This document shows positions 1 to 10,730 of a stretch of 64,000 nt of DNA, piece after piece (within the stretch, counting starts at the first letter, position 1; each line of letters opens with the position of its first letter). Made by a program: the position numbers and the translations under genes. Where the stretch lies: positions 393,501 to 457,500 of the forward strand of contig CALYLW010000129.1 of NCBI GenBank assembly GCA_944989445.1, given 5' to 3'. The stretch is from Ampullaceana balthica. Taxonomy: Eukaryota; Mollusca; Gastropoda; Lymnaeidae. The notes below the pieces were generated by a model. That model saw nothing but the letters and a program-made list of their open reading frames with translations, ran no database searches and was not told the origin of the DNA.

Positions 1-240
1 TTCTGTGGCTTGAGTACTCTCACATTCCATAGACCGCCAGAAAGTGCGTTCCTTAGTAAGGCCCTCCCATTTTTTGTGATCAATGTGGGCCAGCATATAT
101 TTTTTACAGACGTCTTTGTAAAGCAGGCAAGGGAGAAATTTTTTTCTTGATCCAGTTGCCAGCTCTCCATACAGCAAGGCTCTTGGAATACACTCTGAGC
201 CCATCCTGTGGTCATGGCCTATCCACTACAGGCGCCTCTA
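1..240 (-). pseudogene. LINE reverse transcriptase C-terminal remnant, cut by window edge
   Basis: Read on the minus strand, this stretch gives WIGHDHRM, then IPRALLYGELATGSR, then YKDVCKKYMLAHI and a final W-R pair. This is the ordered C-terminal signature of an APE-type non-LTR retrotransposon polyprotein (WxGHVxRM, IPKxLLYGEL, RYKDxCKxD). The same signature type occurs in the LINE ends near 17.5-18.1 kb and 31.8-32.3 kb. An in-frame TAG sits just before WIGH, so the copy is dead. The window starts inside it, so its 3' end is not visible. Upstream of about position 240 the similarity fades into AT-rich sequence. The exact LINE clade cannot be fixed from this end alone. Confidence 0.7.
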
Positions 241-535
241 CTCAGGATTGAGTACATACAAAAAATATTGCTTTTCCTGAGCACCTTCACATGTGTAACT
301 CTATCTGGCATTTGAGGTGTAGGATCCAACGCAAAAATCGCAAGTGGAAGCTGTTGATCTGCCTTATTAATTTACAAGTATTGCTAGTGTATAATTACAA
401 TGGTGTGCTCTATCTCCTTTTTCAAAAAAAGGGGGTCAACTTAGCTAGTTTCTAATCATTAAGATAATTTAATAGCAAGAGTTACCAATATTGAAACTAA
501 GGTGGATTGCAGATTCCAACTTTGGGGGTAGGGTG

Positions 536-723
536 CAATGTTCCCTTTAAGCTGCGCAGTTGTGCGGCCGCTCAGATATCTGGCTGGTGCCGCGCAGCAG
601 TTTAGAATAACCCTGCAACAAATTTTGTAAAATATTGCACACACAAAAATGGATGCTGAGCAACTTTTCACAAGAGTTTTTTTCTCTTTGCACATAGACC
701 AACGAACCTTAGAGGGAACATTG
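536..723. mobile_element. hAT-type MITE, 188 bp
   Basis: The left end reads CAATGTTCCCTTTAAGC and the right end reads CCTTAGAGGGAACATTG, which are imperfect terminal inverted repeats. The flanks are GTAGGGTG (528-535) and GTAAGGTG (724-731), an 8-bp target duplication with one mismatch, as hAT elements make. It has no coding capacity. A truncated relative lies at 54,030-54,191 and shares the interior (TAAAATATTGCACA) and the right terminus. Confidence 0.8.
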
Positions 724-731
724 GTAAGGTG

Positions 732-3425
732 TCCACATTAAACCAAAAGCCAAAGCATGTGATGAAAAACTCAATTTCTGGTGGCCTTTTACTTTTAGGC
801 ATAAAATAAGAATTACTGGTTATATTTTTTCAACTGTCATTATCAACATCCACTCTTTCCAGAAACACTTTTAAATGTTCTGTAAATGCAACCCAGGAGT
901 AACTAAGAAATCACTACTGGCTAAAAAAAATTAGTGCATTATTACATACTTGTAATAGCTTTTGATTTGATTTTCCCTACTTATTTGTAGAAATTGTGAC
1001 CAATGTGTGAGTAAACCATAAGCAATTCCTACCTTGCCAGCAACCTTAAAACTTTCCCAATGTTAAGAAGTTTGGTAGTGATTTGTTTATAGACTGATTT
1101 TAATCTGTTTTTAGGAATAAAAGTTGGTATATAAAGAGTTTTAAAACGTAAGTCAGTTTGCTTACTTATTCACTTTACCTGGCAAACTGATCCCACATAG
1201 AATATTGAAAAACTTTTTCATGTGTATTATTATTATTATTACACTGAAAATTATATTGATATCATGGGCTAAAATTTTGGCCGAGGTGTACGAAATGGCC
1301 TGGTAAACTCCAGCCACAACACCTTTAACTTTTACCCAAGATTGAGTGTACTAAACACATGTACTATGGTCTGTTAAACTGATGCCATATTCTGCTCATA
1401 TTCAATTTTATGAGTTATTCCTCTTTGATGCATACTTTATTCTTGTTTGTGATAGAGATTTGAATTTCAGTGTGAGCATTGGTGAAAACGTTACCTTATG
1501 TTATTAACAATGTTACCAAACTTTCGTAAGTATGATATTATTCTTGGCAGATGTTAGTTTTAGATTCACTTTGTGGGTGGGTGAGTGAGGTTCATTCTAT
1601 TTGAAATTTTTTTAAAAACTACATTTGCTCAGAAATGATTTATGGTAGATTTTTTGCAAAAAAGATCATTTAAGCCCTCCAGGCTCATAATTTCGTGGAC
1701 CTCTTGTCACGACGTTTAAGGATGGCCTTTAAGAGAAGATTTGTATTTATGTTTTAATACGATTTTTGTATCATTTATGAAAATAATGTTCTATTTTTAA
1801 TTTTATATTCTCAGAAGAGATTAATCAAAACTAAAAATTTAACTCATTTTATAGTAAACAGTCAAATTACGCTATGTAATTTTTATTCAAATCATAAGTT
1901 TTGCTAAGTGTCATTTTCTAATTGGCTTAAATTTATAACTCAGATTGGTTTCTAGTGTTCATTAACGTGATGTGTTGTTAACCTAAAAGGGGGTCAGAAT
2001 TCGAAGTCCATGGGAATCAATAAGAATAGAGCACCAGTTTATAGACTCCAATTCACACATTTGTTGAAATCGCATGTCTGATTTGATAAAATCTAGTGTT
2101 AGCAACCTGGTTAGGCTTACAGGTATTTTTCATTAAGGGTATCCATAAAGTACGTGAAGTTATTTTCGACACTTTTTCCCCTCAACCACCTGCTCCAATG
2201 TTTTACAAATTGGTTAAAATAGTATACAAAAAACCAATAACTAATTTATCTAAGCAAACTTCGCTTTTAAACAGTTGGATGAATGCTTTCTTCTACAGTG
2301 CTAAAAATATCCATGGTAGAGTAGCATGCTCGTTGCGCTCAAATATTTCTTAAATTGTTCTTAGTTCTCATACTCTCAAAAATTTCGAAAGACTGTTCCA
2401 CAATTTTGGTGCCGATTCAACTTTTCTTAATATCTTATGTCTCCAATTGTTACACAGTTTGTCCTTGAATTTATTAACTACATATATTATTAATATTCAA
2501 TGGCAGCTGGTGTCAAACCACACACACACAAACACGCAGACAAACATCTTTTTTACAACTGTCATGTTTATTATTGTTTAATTAGTTTACAAAATATCAA
2601 TGATTCGAGCCAAAAAGAAATTATTTGAAGGTCAAAATTTCAAATTATTTAATAACTGCCACAACGTTGAGTTATTGATTTTGAATTTAATTTATGTGAA
2701 ATTTTCCTTTCTTAGACCTTAGTCATCAAAATCAGTATTTTTCTCTGTTTAACTTTAACTTGTTAAATTAAACATGAACACGTCTTAATTCTCTTTAGGC
2801 CCTGTGTAAAAATATAGCAACACACCCATATCTAGAAAGTGCAATTTATACAGTTAAGCTTCATCTTTTTTCTTTCTCTTTTTTTCGGGGGCCCGAAATG
2901 CTAAAATTTACTTTGCAAGAAATGGCATGATAAACAGCAACCTGTGCAAGATATACCCCAAGTCCAACACAGCAATATTTTCAGCAAAAATTGTTTTGTG
3001 TTGCCTAAACCCTGCTGCTCATATTTATTTATATTTTTCAAGGTAACAAGTGTGCTCTTTTAATGATCATTATTTTGTAACTTTGGCTCAGTTTCCACTA
3101 CTTATCAAATCCAATTAAAAAAATTGATTTTGTATCTGCAAAATTACACAAACTGTAGTGAAAACAGTTAAGTTCCTGACCGACCAGTGAAAAACTACAA
3201 CTCACATTATTTTCTTGCTAATAGGCGCCATTCTGTAAAAAAAAATCTTTCTAAATGAGTTGGTGCAAACCTTTACATTAAGCATCTTACATAATTAATA
3301 ATATTAAAATATATTTTTTAAAATATTAAAAAATTAAAAATTATAAAGCTCATACTAATAATATAAATGGAAGAAATGTCATTCTGTATTTAAATAGTAA
3401 TAATAAAAAAAAATAAAAAAATAGC
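732..3425. other. AT-rich stretch without recognised gene
   Basis: I see no convincing exon, RNA gene or intact transposon here. The open frame at 2096-2353 has no recognisable motif and sits in AT-rich sequence. There are only short simple repeats (ATT near 1,230; CA near 2,518) and a purine/pyrimidine-rich patch around 2,870. Confidence 0.5.
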
Positions 3426-3465
3426 CATTTAATCAGTAGCGTAGCGAGAGGGGGGCAAGGGGGGC

Positions 3466-4160
3466 AAATGCCCCGGGCGGCACTTTGTTAGGGGCAGTAA
3501 ATTACTGGTAGTTAATTAGCTTCTAATAATGATTTTTATCAAAATAAAATAAATACCCATAAGAAATTCATAAAAGAAGTAAAGGATAAGGAACTATCCT
3601 AAAATATGTCAACGTTTCTAATGCAAAACTTCAACTTCCATATTGGATATAAATTATTCTGATACTTATGATACTGAAATGAAAATCTATGAGGCTTAAG
3701 TAGTATGATAGCGTGAAACTGATCAGCTGGTAACTTAATTGATTCTTCAAATTTGACAGCTGCTCATGTTGTAAGAGGGGAAAATTACTGTACCCCAAAA
3801 AAATTCAAAGATGGGCTGACTAAATGCCGCGGGCGACACCTTGTTGGGGCGGAAAATTCGTCATTGTTAAGTAGCGTATTGAAATGGAAAACCTTAAATT
3901 AAATTTAAATAAAATAAAAGAAACTCCAAGAGAAAATTGCTTTAAAAATGAAGAAACTATATTAAAATACGTGAACGTTTCTAATGCCATAACTTCAAAC
4001 TCTAAAAGTCTTCTGATACTATTGCTAATTAACTGAAAAACCGAGATCCTGGAGTAGTATACGAACACGACAGCGATCTGCTGGTTATTGTAACTGATTC
4101 AAGTTTGTCAGCCGCTCATCTTGTAGAAATGAAAACATCTGTATCCGTTAAATTCCAATA
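3466..4160. repeat. Tandem duplication of the left end of hAT element A
   Basis: The stretch from AAATGCCCCGGGCGGCACTT at about 3,467 onward recurs diverged at about 3,823 (AAATGCCGCGGGCGACACCTT). The two copies stay in step to a shared block near 3,730 and 4,085 (GATCAGCTGGTAACTT versus GATCTGCTGGTTATTG, then a shared TGTCAGCCGCTCAT-like block). Each copy is about 350 bp. The second lacks the outermost terminal bases, so it is an internal duplicate. Confidence 0.6.
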
Positions 4161-4639
4161 ACAAACAAAATTATTTTAACATTCATGAACGTAATTGATA
4201 TAAATAAATCCCGTGCATTCAGATTTGTGAGATTGAGAGTGTCCAACATATTGACATTAACTTATCCAAATTAGACACGGACCTCACACCAAAATAGAGA
4301 TGAGACGGGTATCGTGAGAATGACTAACGCATGTAAGCTGTTGTGCCCATTGTGAAAAATAATGTTGAATATATAAATGGACTATTCTCCTTAATCCTAA
4401 AATAATAATAAACAAAATTGCTAATCTAAAGGCATTAACAACTGGCATAAACTAAATCCATAAAATAAATGTACTTATGAACAAGTGCTCAACATTACTA
4501 AATTGTTCGCAAATAGAAAAATAGAAGGAATGAGAAGTTGGAGTAAAAAGAATTGACTATTCAAAAAGAACAACAAAACGTTGTTATAAAAGAAAACAAA
4601 ACAAAGTGGCAAAAAGTTCTTGTTACAAAGTTTGACACT

Positions 4640-5205
4640 ATTATCATATATATATTTACGCTCAATTATGTAGCCTAACGCTAAGGGACATCACTCTGCT
4701 TTTTTTTTAATTTTGTGTTGTAAGCAGTGCTGATTGACTCAAATAGTTATTTTTTGGTGCAGTAATTTGGTGCGCTGCTTTCTAAAATTAGTTAAAAAAT
4801 CGTGTGGTGATTAGCACTGTAAAAATACAACATCTATTTTCAATTACTTTGTGTACATTTAAGGTAGTTTAATATTACGTATCTACCATACAAGGACAAG
4901 TTTGTTGGGCTTTTGAAAAAAGTGGGCGCCGCAAGCGCCCTAAATTAAAGTGTGTGCCGCAGCACAACCTATATTATATACATACTTTGTGTACATTTCA
5001 GGAATATTTCGTATTTATCATACAAGGATAAGTTACTTGGGCTTTTAACATAAAAAATTAAATTAAAAATTTTTTTAAAAATTATTTTATAAAATACTTT
5101 GTGTACATTTAAGAAATTTTAATATTACGTATTTATCATACAAGGACAAGTTAGGGGGCTTTTGAAAAAGGTGGGCGCCGTAGGCGCCCTTAAAAAAAGG
5201 GGGGG
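4640..5205 (-). mobile_element. Helentron-like non-autonomous repeat, family B, inverted copy
   Basis: This is the reverse complement of the repeat found twice at 36,242-37,490. Shared blocks include CTTTGTGTACATTTAAG, the ATCATACAAGGACAAGTT type, the GC hairpin GGGCGCCGTAGGCGCCC, and the end block around GCAGTGCTGATTGACTCAAA. The copy appears inserted in hAT element A. Its GC-rich end breaks off near 5,205 in a G-run, so it is truncated. Assignment to Helentron-like elements rests on the terminal style (ACTAG plus a GC-rich hairpin) and is an inference. Confidence 0.55.
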
Positions 5206-5747
5206 GGGCTCTCTCGTTTGATGAGGCAGACGAAAAACTAAGCGCACCAACAGACGCAGTAACTTTGCTAGCCACAGTGAAATCTTTTTTATTTCTTAGC
5301 TTTTTTAAATGTGGCAGTGTGCCCCGTATATTAGTCATAATAACTATTAATTACGACTTGACTTACATGTAGATTGGGTGGAGTGTGTAGGGAATTTAGG
5401 TTGGATTGCATTGACCGCCAGGAGCTGAGATCAAAGACTGAAACGCCACGAGAGCGGCAGGTCTTTGATGTGGGGAATTGGCTGGGCCGGGGTAAGCCTG
5501 GCGCGGTACGTAAGACGTGACCAGGGCTGACCATACACGGTTACGTCAACCCACCCCCCCCCCTGGGCCGGCCTGTAGATTCAAGGTCGTAGCTGAGCGA
5601 GGAGACCAGAGGTGTGAAATGCCTCAGGGTAGATAAGGGGTAGCGGGTCTGACCAGACATGGTTACGTCAACCCCCTCCCCCCCCATCCTTAGTTTAAAC
5701 TAGGGAGGGCGGGTCTTGATGAGTGTTAGGACTGAACACAAATGGAC
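5206..5747. other. Unassigned stretch before the LTR element
   Basis: The only structure seen is a loose direct repeat, GGTTACGTCAACCC followed by a C-run, at about 5,539 and 5,661, each after a CTGACCA-type block. Short open frames on the minus strand show no known domain. This may be old interior of hAT element A or another decayed element. Confidence 0.35.
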
Positions 5748-6172
5748 TGTGACGGAAGTCACTGGACATAGGTTTGATCCCTTATGACTGGCAGGTTAGA
5801 CAGGCGTACCGGGCACCGGATGAATTTTAGGGGCGGAGTCTAAAGGGTATTAAACGGGACGCACTCTAGACAGAGAGTGGTCTTCGGTCTTCAGTCTTCA
5901 GTCTTTAGTCTTCGAGGATGTAAGAGAGAGTGGAGTAGAGAGATAGGAGTAGGGCTGTAGTAGAATGTAGAACTGTACACTGTATTTCCTGTATCCAATT
6001 TACGTATTCATATGCTACTGTGTGAACCTTTGAAGAGAACCTAATAAACACTATACCAACTATAGTCCTCAGCTTACCTGAATTTCATTTTACTTGTGTG
6101 TGTTACGTGTGAAGTAGTGAACAACTACCTACCGGCTATATATATATATATATATACATAGTCACGGCCACA
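5748..6172 (+). repeat. 5' LTR (425 bp)
   Basis: Begins TGTGACGGAAGTCAC and ends GTCACGGCCACA, the usual TG...CA form. It contains AATAAACACT (a polyadenylation-signal match near 6,045) and a (TA)n run at 6,139-6,157. Directly downstream, TTTTTGGCGTCGTCGGCAG fits a gypsy-type primer-binding region, though I cannot assign the tRNA. Confidence 0.75.
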
Positions 6173-6221
6173 AAGATACATAATTTTTGGCGTCGTCGGC
6201 AGTGTATATTGAGGATAGTTT

Positions 6222-7130
6222 GTGATAAGTAGTGAATTGTTTGAAATTCTCAGCCATGGAACAGGAACAGTTACAGTTCATCAGGCTACCAAACTACCAA
6301 AGTTCATGGGTGATGGCGGAGCGGAGCAATTCGTGAAAGAAATACGACTGATACTACAGCTACAGCCTGTGCCTCCAGCCTCAGCTAACACCTGGATCCT
6401 GGGCTCCTTAGAGGGGCGTGCCCGACAAGACATCATAGATTGGGCTCCGGCAGAAATCAACACCCCAGACAAACTGCTGCGTATTTTAGTAGAGAAGTGG
6501 GGTGAACAACGTGATGGCACCACCCTGGCCTCCGCTTTCTACAAACGACAGCAGGGCTTAGGTGAGACGGTAGGGGACTATGCGTCCAATATGCGTAGTC
6601 TCTTTGCCTTAGCCAACACAGCACGAACCGGCATCCTTGCAAATGACACACTGCGGGATACATTTGTCCAAGGCCTACAGCCGACAGCCCTGCCACGCGA
6701 CGTGAAAGCCTACACCAGGCTAAACACTGGCAGCACGTTCGAAGACGTTGTCAAAGAAGCCCAGAGATGGATGAGAGAAGACTTCTCTGATGTCGCCGCC
6801 ACTGCACAGCTCTCAGCTACACCTCTCCCTGACTGGGACACATTTGACACAACACCTAATGGCCCACATATACCAACAGGTATCAGCTGTGGCCGATAGT
6901 CTCCACCAGTCGATTCACCAGCAGCGAGGGGACATGGACTTTTACGGTGTCCACTGTCCACCAGCTCCCAGACAGCCTAGTCTGGATCCACGACGACATC
7001 GACAGTCCCGCACGCAGACAGCCCACTCAACCCCTAGGGACCATCTCCGCAGGGGCACCATGACCTGCATGTGATGCAGTCGAAGGGGCCACCTAGAGGA
7101 CGAGTGTCAGGCGAAAAAGAGGTACGTCTC
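6222..7130 (+). pseudogene. gag-like capsid protein with broken CCHC zinc knuckle
   Basis: The first 225 codons (6222-6899) encode a capsid-like protein. KLPKFMGDGGAEQFVKEIR is the usual 'target domain' opening of gypsy/ARC-type gag. It is followed by LEGRARQDI, KLLRILVEKWGEQ and QQGLGETVGDYASNMRSLF, then FVQGL and EDVVKEAQRW near the capsid end. The frame then shifts near 6,860-6,890. In another frame the sequence goes on to C-M-stop-C, GHLEDEC and KKR, which has the spacing of a CX2CX4HX4C zinc knuckle with a stop inside it. The likely role was virus-like particle assembly. There is no protease or RT downstream, so the copy depends on other elements or is dead. Confidence 0.8.
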
Positions 7131-7262
7131 CCACTAAAATGGTGCACCCCAACAACATCCTCAGCAGCAGCAACAAACACGTCAGCAACAGCCAGACCAT
7201 GAATTGCCTCAACAGCAACCTTCGTCCGGAAGACCTTATCCTTCACACACTGCTGTTAACCG

Positions 7263-7663
7263 AGGTTTGATCCCTTATGACTGGCAGGTTAGACAGGCGT
7301 ACCGGGCACCGGATAAATTTTAGGGGCGGAGTCTAAAGGGTATTAAACGGGACGCACTCTAGACAGAGAGGGGTCTTCGGTTTTCAGTGCTCAGAGTAGT
7401 CTTCGGGGATGTAAGAGAGAGTGGAGTAGAGAGATAGGAGTAGGGCTGTAGTAGAATTTAGAACTGTACACTGTGTTTCCTGTATCCAATTTACGTATTC
7501 ATATGCTACTGTGTGAACCTTTGAAGAGAACCTAATAAACACTATACCAACTACAGTCCTCAGCTTACCTGAATTCCATTTTACTTGTGTGTGTTACGTG
7601 TGAAGTAGTGAACAAGTACCTACCGGCTATATAATAATATATATATACATAGTCACGACCACA
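7263..7663 (+). repeat. 3' LTR, 5'-truncated
   Basis: Matches the left LTR from AGGTTTGATCCC to CACGACCACA. It lacks the opening TGTGACGGAAGTCACTGG and carries a shorter CTTCAGT-repeat region. The AATAAACACT signal is kept. Confidence 0.75.
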
Positions 7664-7746
7664 CTATCTATCTAGAAAAATGTTCTTTGTAAAGTCAATG
7701 ATGGCCAAAATTATTTTCAAATTATAATGCTAAGAATGCTTATCAC

Positions 7747-7905
7747 AGGCTACTCACTGAGAATCTAATGGAATACTTAAAGGATGCTTTGGCATTTGCT
7801 AAAAATCAATGTGAAGACCTTATCATTTTAATGGAACTTTCCAGTCAAAGAACAAGAGAGCAAATTTTTGCGATCACATTTTTAGCGATCAAATCAGATA
7901 TTTAG
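7747..7905 (+). pseudogene. Unrecognised coding scrap inside hAT element A
   Basis: About 52 codons read without a stop: RLLTENLMEYLKDALAF, then NQCEDLIILMELSSQRTREQ, then a stop. The composition looks protein-like (amphipathic helices), but I do not recognise the family. It lies between the LTR insertion and the right end of hAT element A, so it may be a piece of that element's former transposase or a passenger. Confidence 0.3.
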
Positions 7906-8077
7906 CCACGTTATGTAGAAAAAAGTTGAGAAGAAATTTGTAGGTGAGGTTACTTTAGAAATGCATGTGAGATTTTGGAAGTTTACTGAGTTCGGAAAAC
8001 AGATATGATTTTCATACACCAGCTAATCTACTGGGCTTTGAAATTTCGTCTTCATGCTAGAGGATTTAAATTCAAAG

Positions 8078-8290
8078 CAGCTAGCCGTGGCATGTGAACG
8101 CTGCATCACTAGCCAAAATCAACTGCTGCCTTGCAGATGGTCTTGGTTGACCAAAGTGTCCAAAGGCTATGGAAGCACATCCAGAAAAAACAGCAGGCTG
8201 AAGTCGGAGACCACGGGCCAATTGGCGCAAAACTCGTCGGCACGCAATACTCAAATTGAGAACCAAGAAGAAGAAGAAAAGCATCTAACT
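8078..8290 (+). repeat. Dispersed repeat fragment with (GAA)n tail
   Basis: Starts AGCCGTGGCATGTGAACG, continues CTGCATCACTAGCCA, and ends in AAGAAGAAGAAGAAAA. The first 35 or so bases recur near 45,919-45,953 with few changes (AGCCGTGGCCTGTGAACG). A 3' A-rich trinucleotide tail suggests a short retroposed element (LINE or SINE tail). Family unknown. Confidence 0.4.
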
Positions 8291-8397
8291 TGACATTGTC
8301 AAACAAAAGCTATTTTACCTTATGGGTAAAAAAAATGAATTATGAGTTCAAGCCCAATTGATTTATTCAAGTTTATTAAGATAATTTAAGCTCGTAG

Positions 8398-8616
8398 CTG
8401 CACTGCCTAATAAAATAGCATTACGTAGAATTTTCCTTAAAGCTGTGGAGAAAAGCGTATCTCTAATGCCAATTAATTTAATGGAACATTATTTAAGATC
8501 AATAATAAATACACCTAGATTTACCGATTTTAAAGCAATTTTGGTTTTTGACCAAGGTATGGCTGACAGATTTATACAATTTAGATTGTGCTATGAGGAA
8601 AAGGAGAAAACTTAAA
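8398..8616 (+). pseudogene. Possible hAT transposase C-terminal relic
   Basis: One frame reads RIFLKAVEKSVSLMPIN, then LRSIINTPRFTDFKAI, then DRFIQFRLCYEEKEK and a stop. Its layout loosely follows the hAT dimerisation region (ERSFSKLKLIK, LRSTM...RL). The resemblance is weak, and I would not rely on it without a profile search. Its position near the right end of hAT element A fits. Confidence 0.3.
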
Positions 8617-9659
8617 TTATTTTTCAAGTAATGAAAGCTTTTCTTCGTGTATTTATTTGTTTATATAAAATGTATAATCCCTTAATATTTATTTATTTCT
8701 AATAAAAATCTTATTTTCTTTATAGCGTCAACATAGTTCACATAATTTTCCGGGTGAGGGGGGGGGCGGCAAACCTGAGTTCTGCCCCGGGCGGCACATA
8801 CCCACGCTACGCCGCTGCATTTAATTCCTGTACTTAGAATCGACCGACTAAATCAGTGGTTCCCAAAGTGGTCCGTACGGACCCCCAGGGGTCCGCGGAA
8901 CCCTTCAGGGGGTCCGTGGAAAATTATAATTGATTTGAGGGTCCCTGAACAACGTCAGGGGGTCCGCGCAAGGTTTAATATAAAAAAATTTAAAACTGAT
9001 ACATTTTATTATTATTGAAATTAAAATAAATAATAATAAATAAAATAGTATGTGAATGCAGAGGCGTCACTAGGGTTGGTGTCACCCGGGGCGGTAGCTC
9101 GTGGTGTCACCCCTTCACGACCGAAGTGGTCGTCCATAAATGACGTTACGCGATGTTGCCGATTTTTACCCCGTCCTCCCCCAGCGTCATACTTTGTCAC
9201 AAAATCTTAGAATCCACCCCCTCCGCCCGTTTTTTCCGATATGACGTCACAAAGTTTTTACACCCCCCCCAAAGCACTATTTTCTAGTACATGTATTTAG
9301 GGTAAGTTTGCTCTCTGATATCGTAACACGCGTGAAGCTATTGAAAGCGTCATTAAATAGATGGTAAACAATCAAATATTTAAGTGGAACTTTTATTTAA
9401 AGTTGCGCGTTTATGATGTGACGTCACATTTTTTAAAACACACCCTCCCCCTCATCACACATCGTCACAGATGCGTGACACCGTCCCCCTATGGCGGATT
9501 AAAAGGGGAGGGGGTGATGAACGGGCTAAAGCGAGGGGTCCCCAATGATTTAAAGTCAACCAAACTTATAATAGTGTATAATAAAGATTAGCAAATGATT
9601 GTATGAATCCCTGAAAATGCATTGGACAGTCATACGGCAATGCTGCAAATATGGGTAGG

Positions 9660-10104
9660 AAGTAAAACGGAGTCCAGGCTATTATTCGTGAGCAGTGCAG
9701 TGTTGCTCATTATGTGCCGTGCACAGCTCATTCCATTAATTTGGTTGGGAAAAGTGCAGCTGGTTGTCCTGCTGCAGTCAGATTTTTTTCCTTCTGCAAA
9801 ATCTTTATACCCGGCTTGTTGAATCTACTCATCGTTGACAGGTACTCCAAAAACACATGAAATCGATACATGTTAACAAAGCCTTGTCTGACATAAGATG
9901 GTCAGCCCGAAATGATTAAGGTCTATTAATAAATCATAACATGTGAATATTGCAGCACTGGAAGAATTAGCAACTAACGAAAATCAGCCACGTGACTGTC
10001 GACTTGAAACAGAAGGATTTCGGAAGGAACTTGAACAACTGGAAGTCGCTATTTATCTTGAAATTTGAGAAACATTTCAGAAAACGAATGTTTTCCTTCA
10101 AGAG
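9660..10104 (+). pseudogene. ZMYM1-type hAT transposase, upstream half
   Basis: With several frame changes the plus strand gives EQCSVAHYVPCTAHSINLVG, then AVRFFSFC, then a W/S-rich 'LSDIRWSARND' block, then AALEELATNENQ and ETEGFRKELEQLEVAIY. In ZMYM1-like hAT proteins these blocks come in the same order (FVPCxxHSLNLVG, FF, DTRWSAR, helical insertion domain). The HSINLV block follows the second catalytic aspartate region. Stops and shifts occur throughout. The sequence stops abruptly where the long-TIR element begins and resumes at 12,779. Confidence 0.7.
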
Positions 10105-10384
10105 CCGGTGTAACAGGCCAGATTAAACCCCTGACCAGAATATACCCGGGTATAATCTGGCCTAGGCCAGAATATACCCCCGGGGTTAAACTGGCCTAGG
10201 CCAGAATATACCCCCTCAGGCCAGAATATACCCCTTTGACAACATGGGGATATATAGTAAAAAATGGATAAATGACTTTTTAGACTTTCTCTTCATGTTT
10301 TAGCTGTGTCAAAGAAATTAAACTCTTTTCTTAAGTAGCAAAATTGTTTTAATTAAAATAAAATAATATTTATAAAACATTTTA

Positions 10385-10730
10385 CGTTTCAAATGTTGAT
10401 ATTGTTAGTTTCAAATGTTGATAGTGCTAGTTTTTAATGTTGATAGAGTTGGTTTTAAATGTTGATAGAGTTAAATTAAATGTTGATAGTGTTGGTTTTA
10501 AATGTTGATAGTGTTAGTTTTAAATGTTGATAGTTTTAGTTTTAAATGTTGATAGTGTTAGTTTTTAATGTTGATTGTGTTGGTTTTAAATGTTGATAGT
10601 GTTGGTTTTAAATGTTGATAATGTTAGTTTTTACTGTTGATATAGTTGGTTTTAAATGTTGATAATGTTGGTTTTAAATGTTGATAGTTTTGGTTTCAAA
10701 TGTTGATAGTTTTGGTTTTCCTGGTTGTTA
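10385..10730. repeat. Minisatellite, about 22-bp unit
   Basis: About 15 tandem copies of a unit like TTTTAAATGTTGATAGTGTT(GG) with scattered substitutions. The array lies inside the left half of the long-TIR element and has no counterpart in its right half. Confidence 0.9.

Larger units (their letters stand above)
5748..7663 (+). mobile_element. Ty3/gypsy-type LTR retrotransposon, gag-only deletion derivative
   Basis: Two direct repeats of about 400 bp flank a gag-like gene. Shared blocks include GGTTTGATCCCTTATGACTG, GGGACGCACTCTAGACAGAG and TACATAGTCACGRCCACA. The left LTR starts TGTGACGG and ends CCACA. The right LTR lacks about its first 20 bases, and gag-derived sequence runs straight into it at 7,262. 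The whole pol region (protease, RT, RNase H, integrase) is missing. The flanks (TGGAC left, CTATC right) do not match, so either one flank is rearranged or the element formed by recombination. The LTRs differ at several sites, mainly in a CTTCAGT repeat and a TA run. Confidence 0.8.
3434..8817. mobile_element. hAT element A (5.4 kb, carries other insertions)
   Basis: Termini are CAGTAGCGTAGCGAGAGG on the left and, reverse-complemented, CAGCGGCGTAGCGTGGG on the right. Both flanks carry the identical octamer CATTTAAT (3426-3433 and 8818-8825), the hallmark 8-bp hAT duplication. GC-rich subterminal sequence (GCCCCGGGCGGCAC) lies just inside each end. The interior is a mosaic: a duplicated left terminus, a Helentron-like insert, an LTR retrotransposon derivative, a short repeat with a GAA tail, and degenerate coding scraps. 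No intact transposase remains. The order of events is clear because the LTR element and the others lie inside the outer duplication. Confidence 0.85.

Noticed and set aside
2096..2353. 85-codon plus-strand frame
   Set aside because: No motif, AT-rich context, no homologous copy in the window.
5087..5534. Two minus-strand frames next to the family B repeat
   Set aside because: The first overlaps the repeat itself and the second lies in C-run-rich sequence. No domain is recognisable.
6281..6961. Minus-strand and alternative-frame open frames over the gag gene
   Set aside because: Shadows of the gag coding frame. Gag motifs are only in the plus-strand frame, apart from the shifted zinc-knuckle part.
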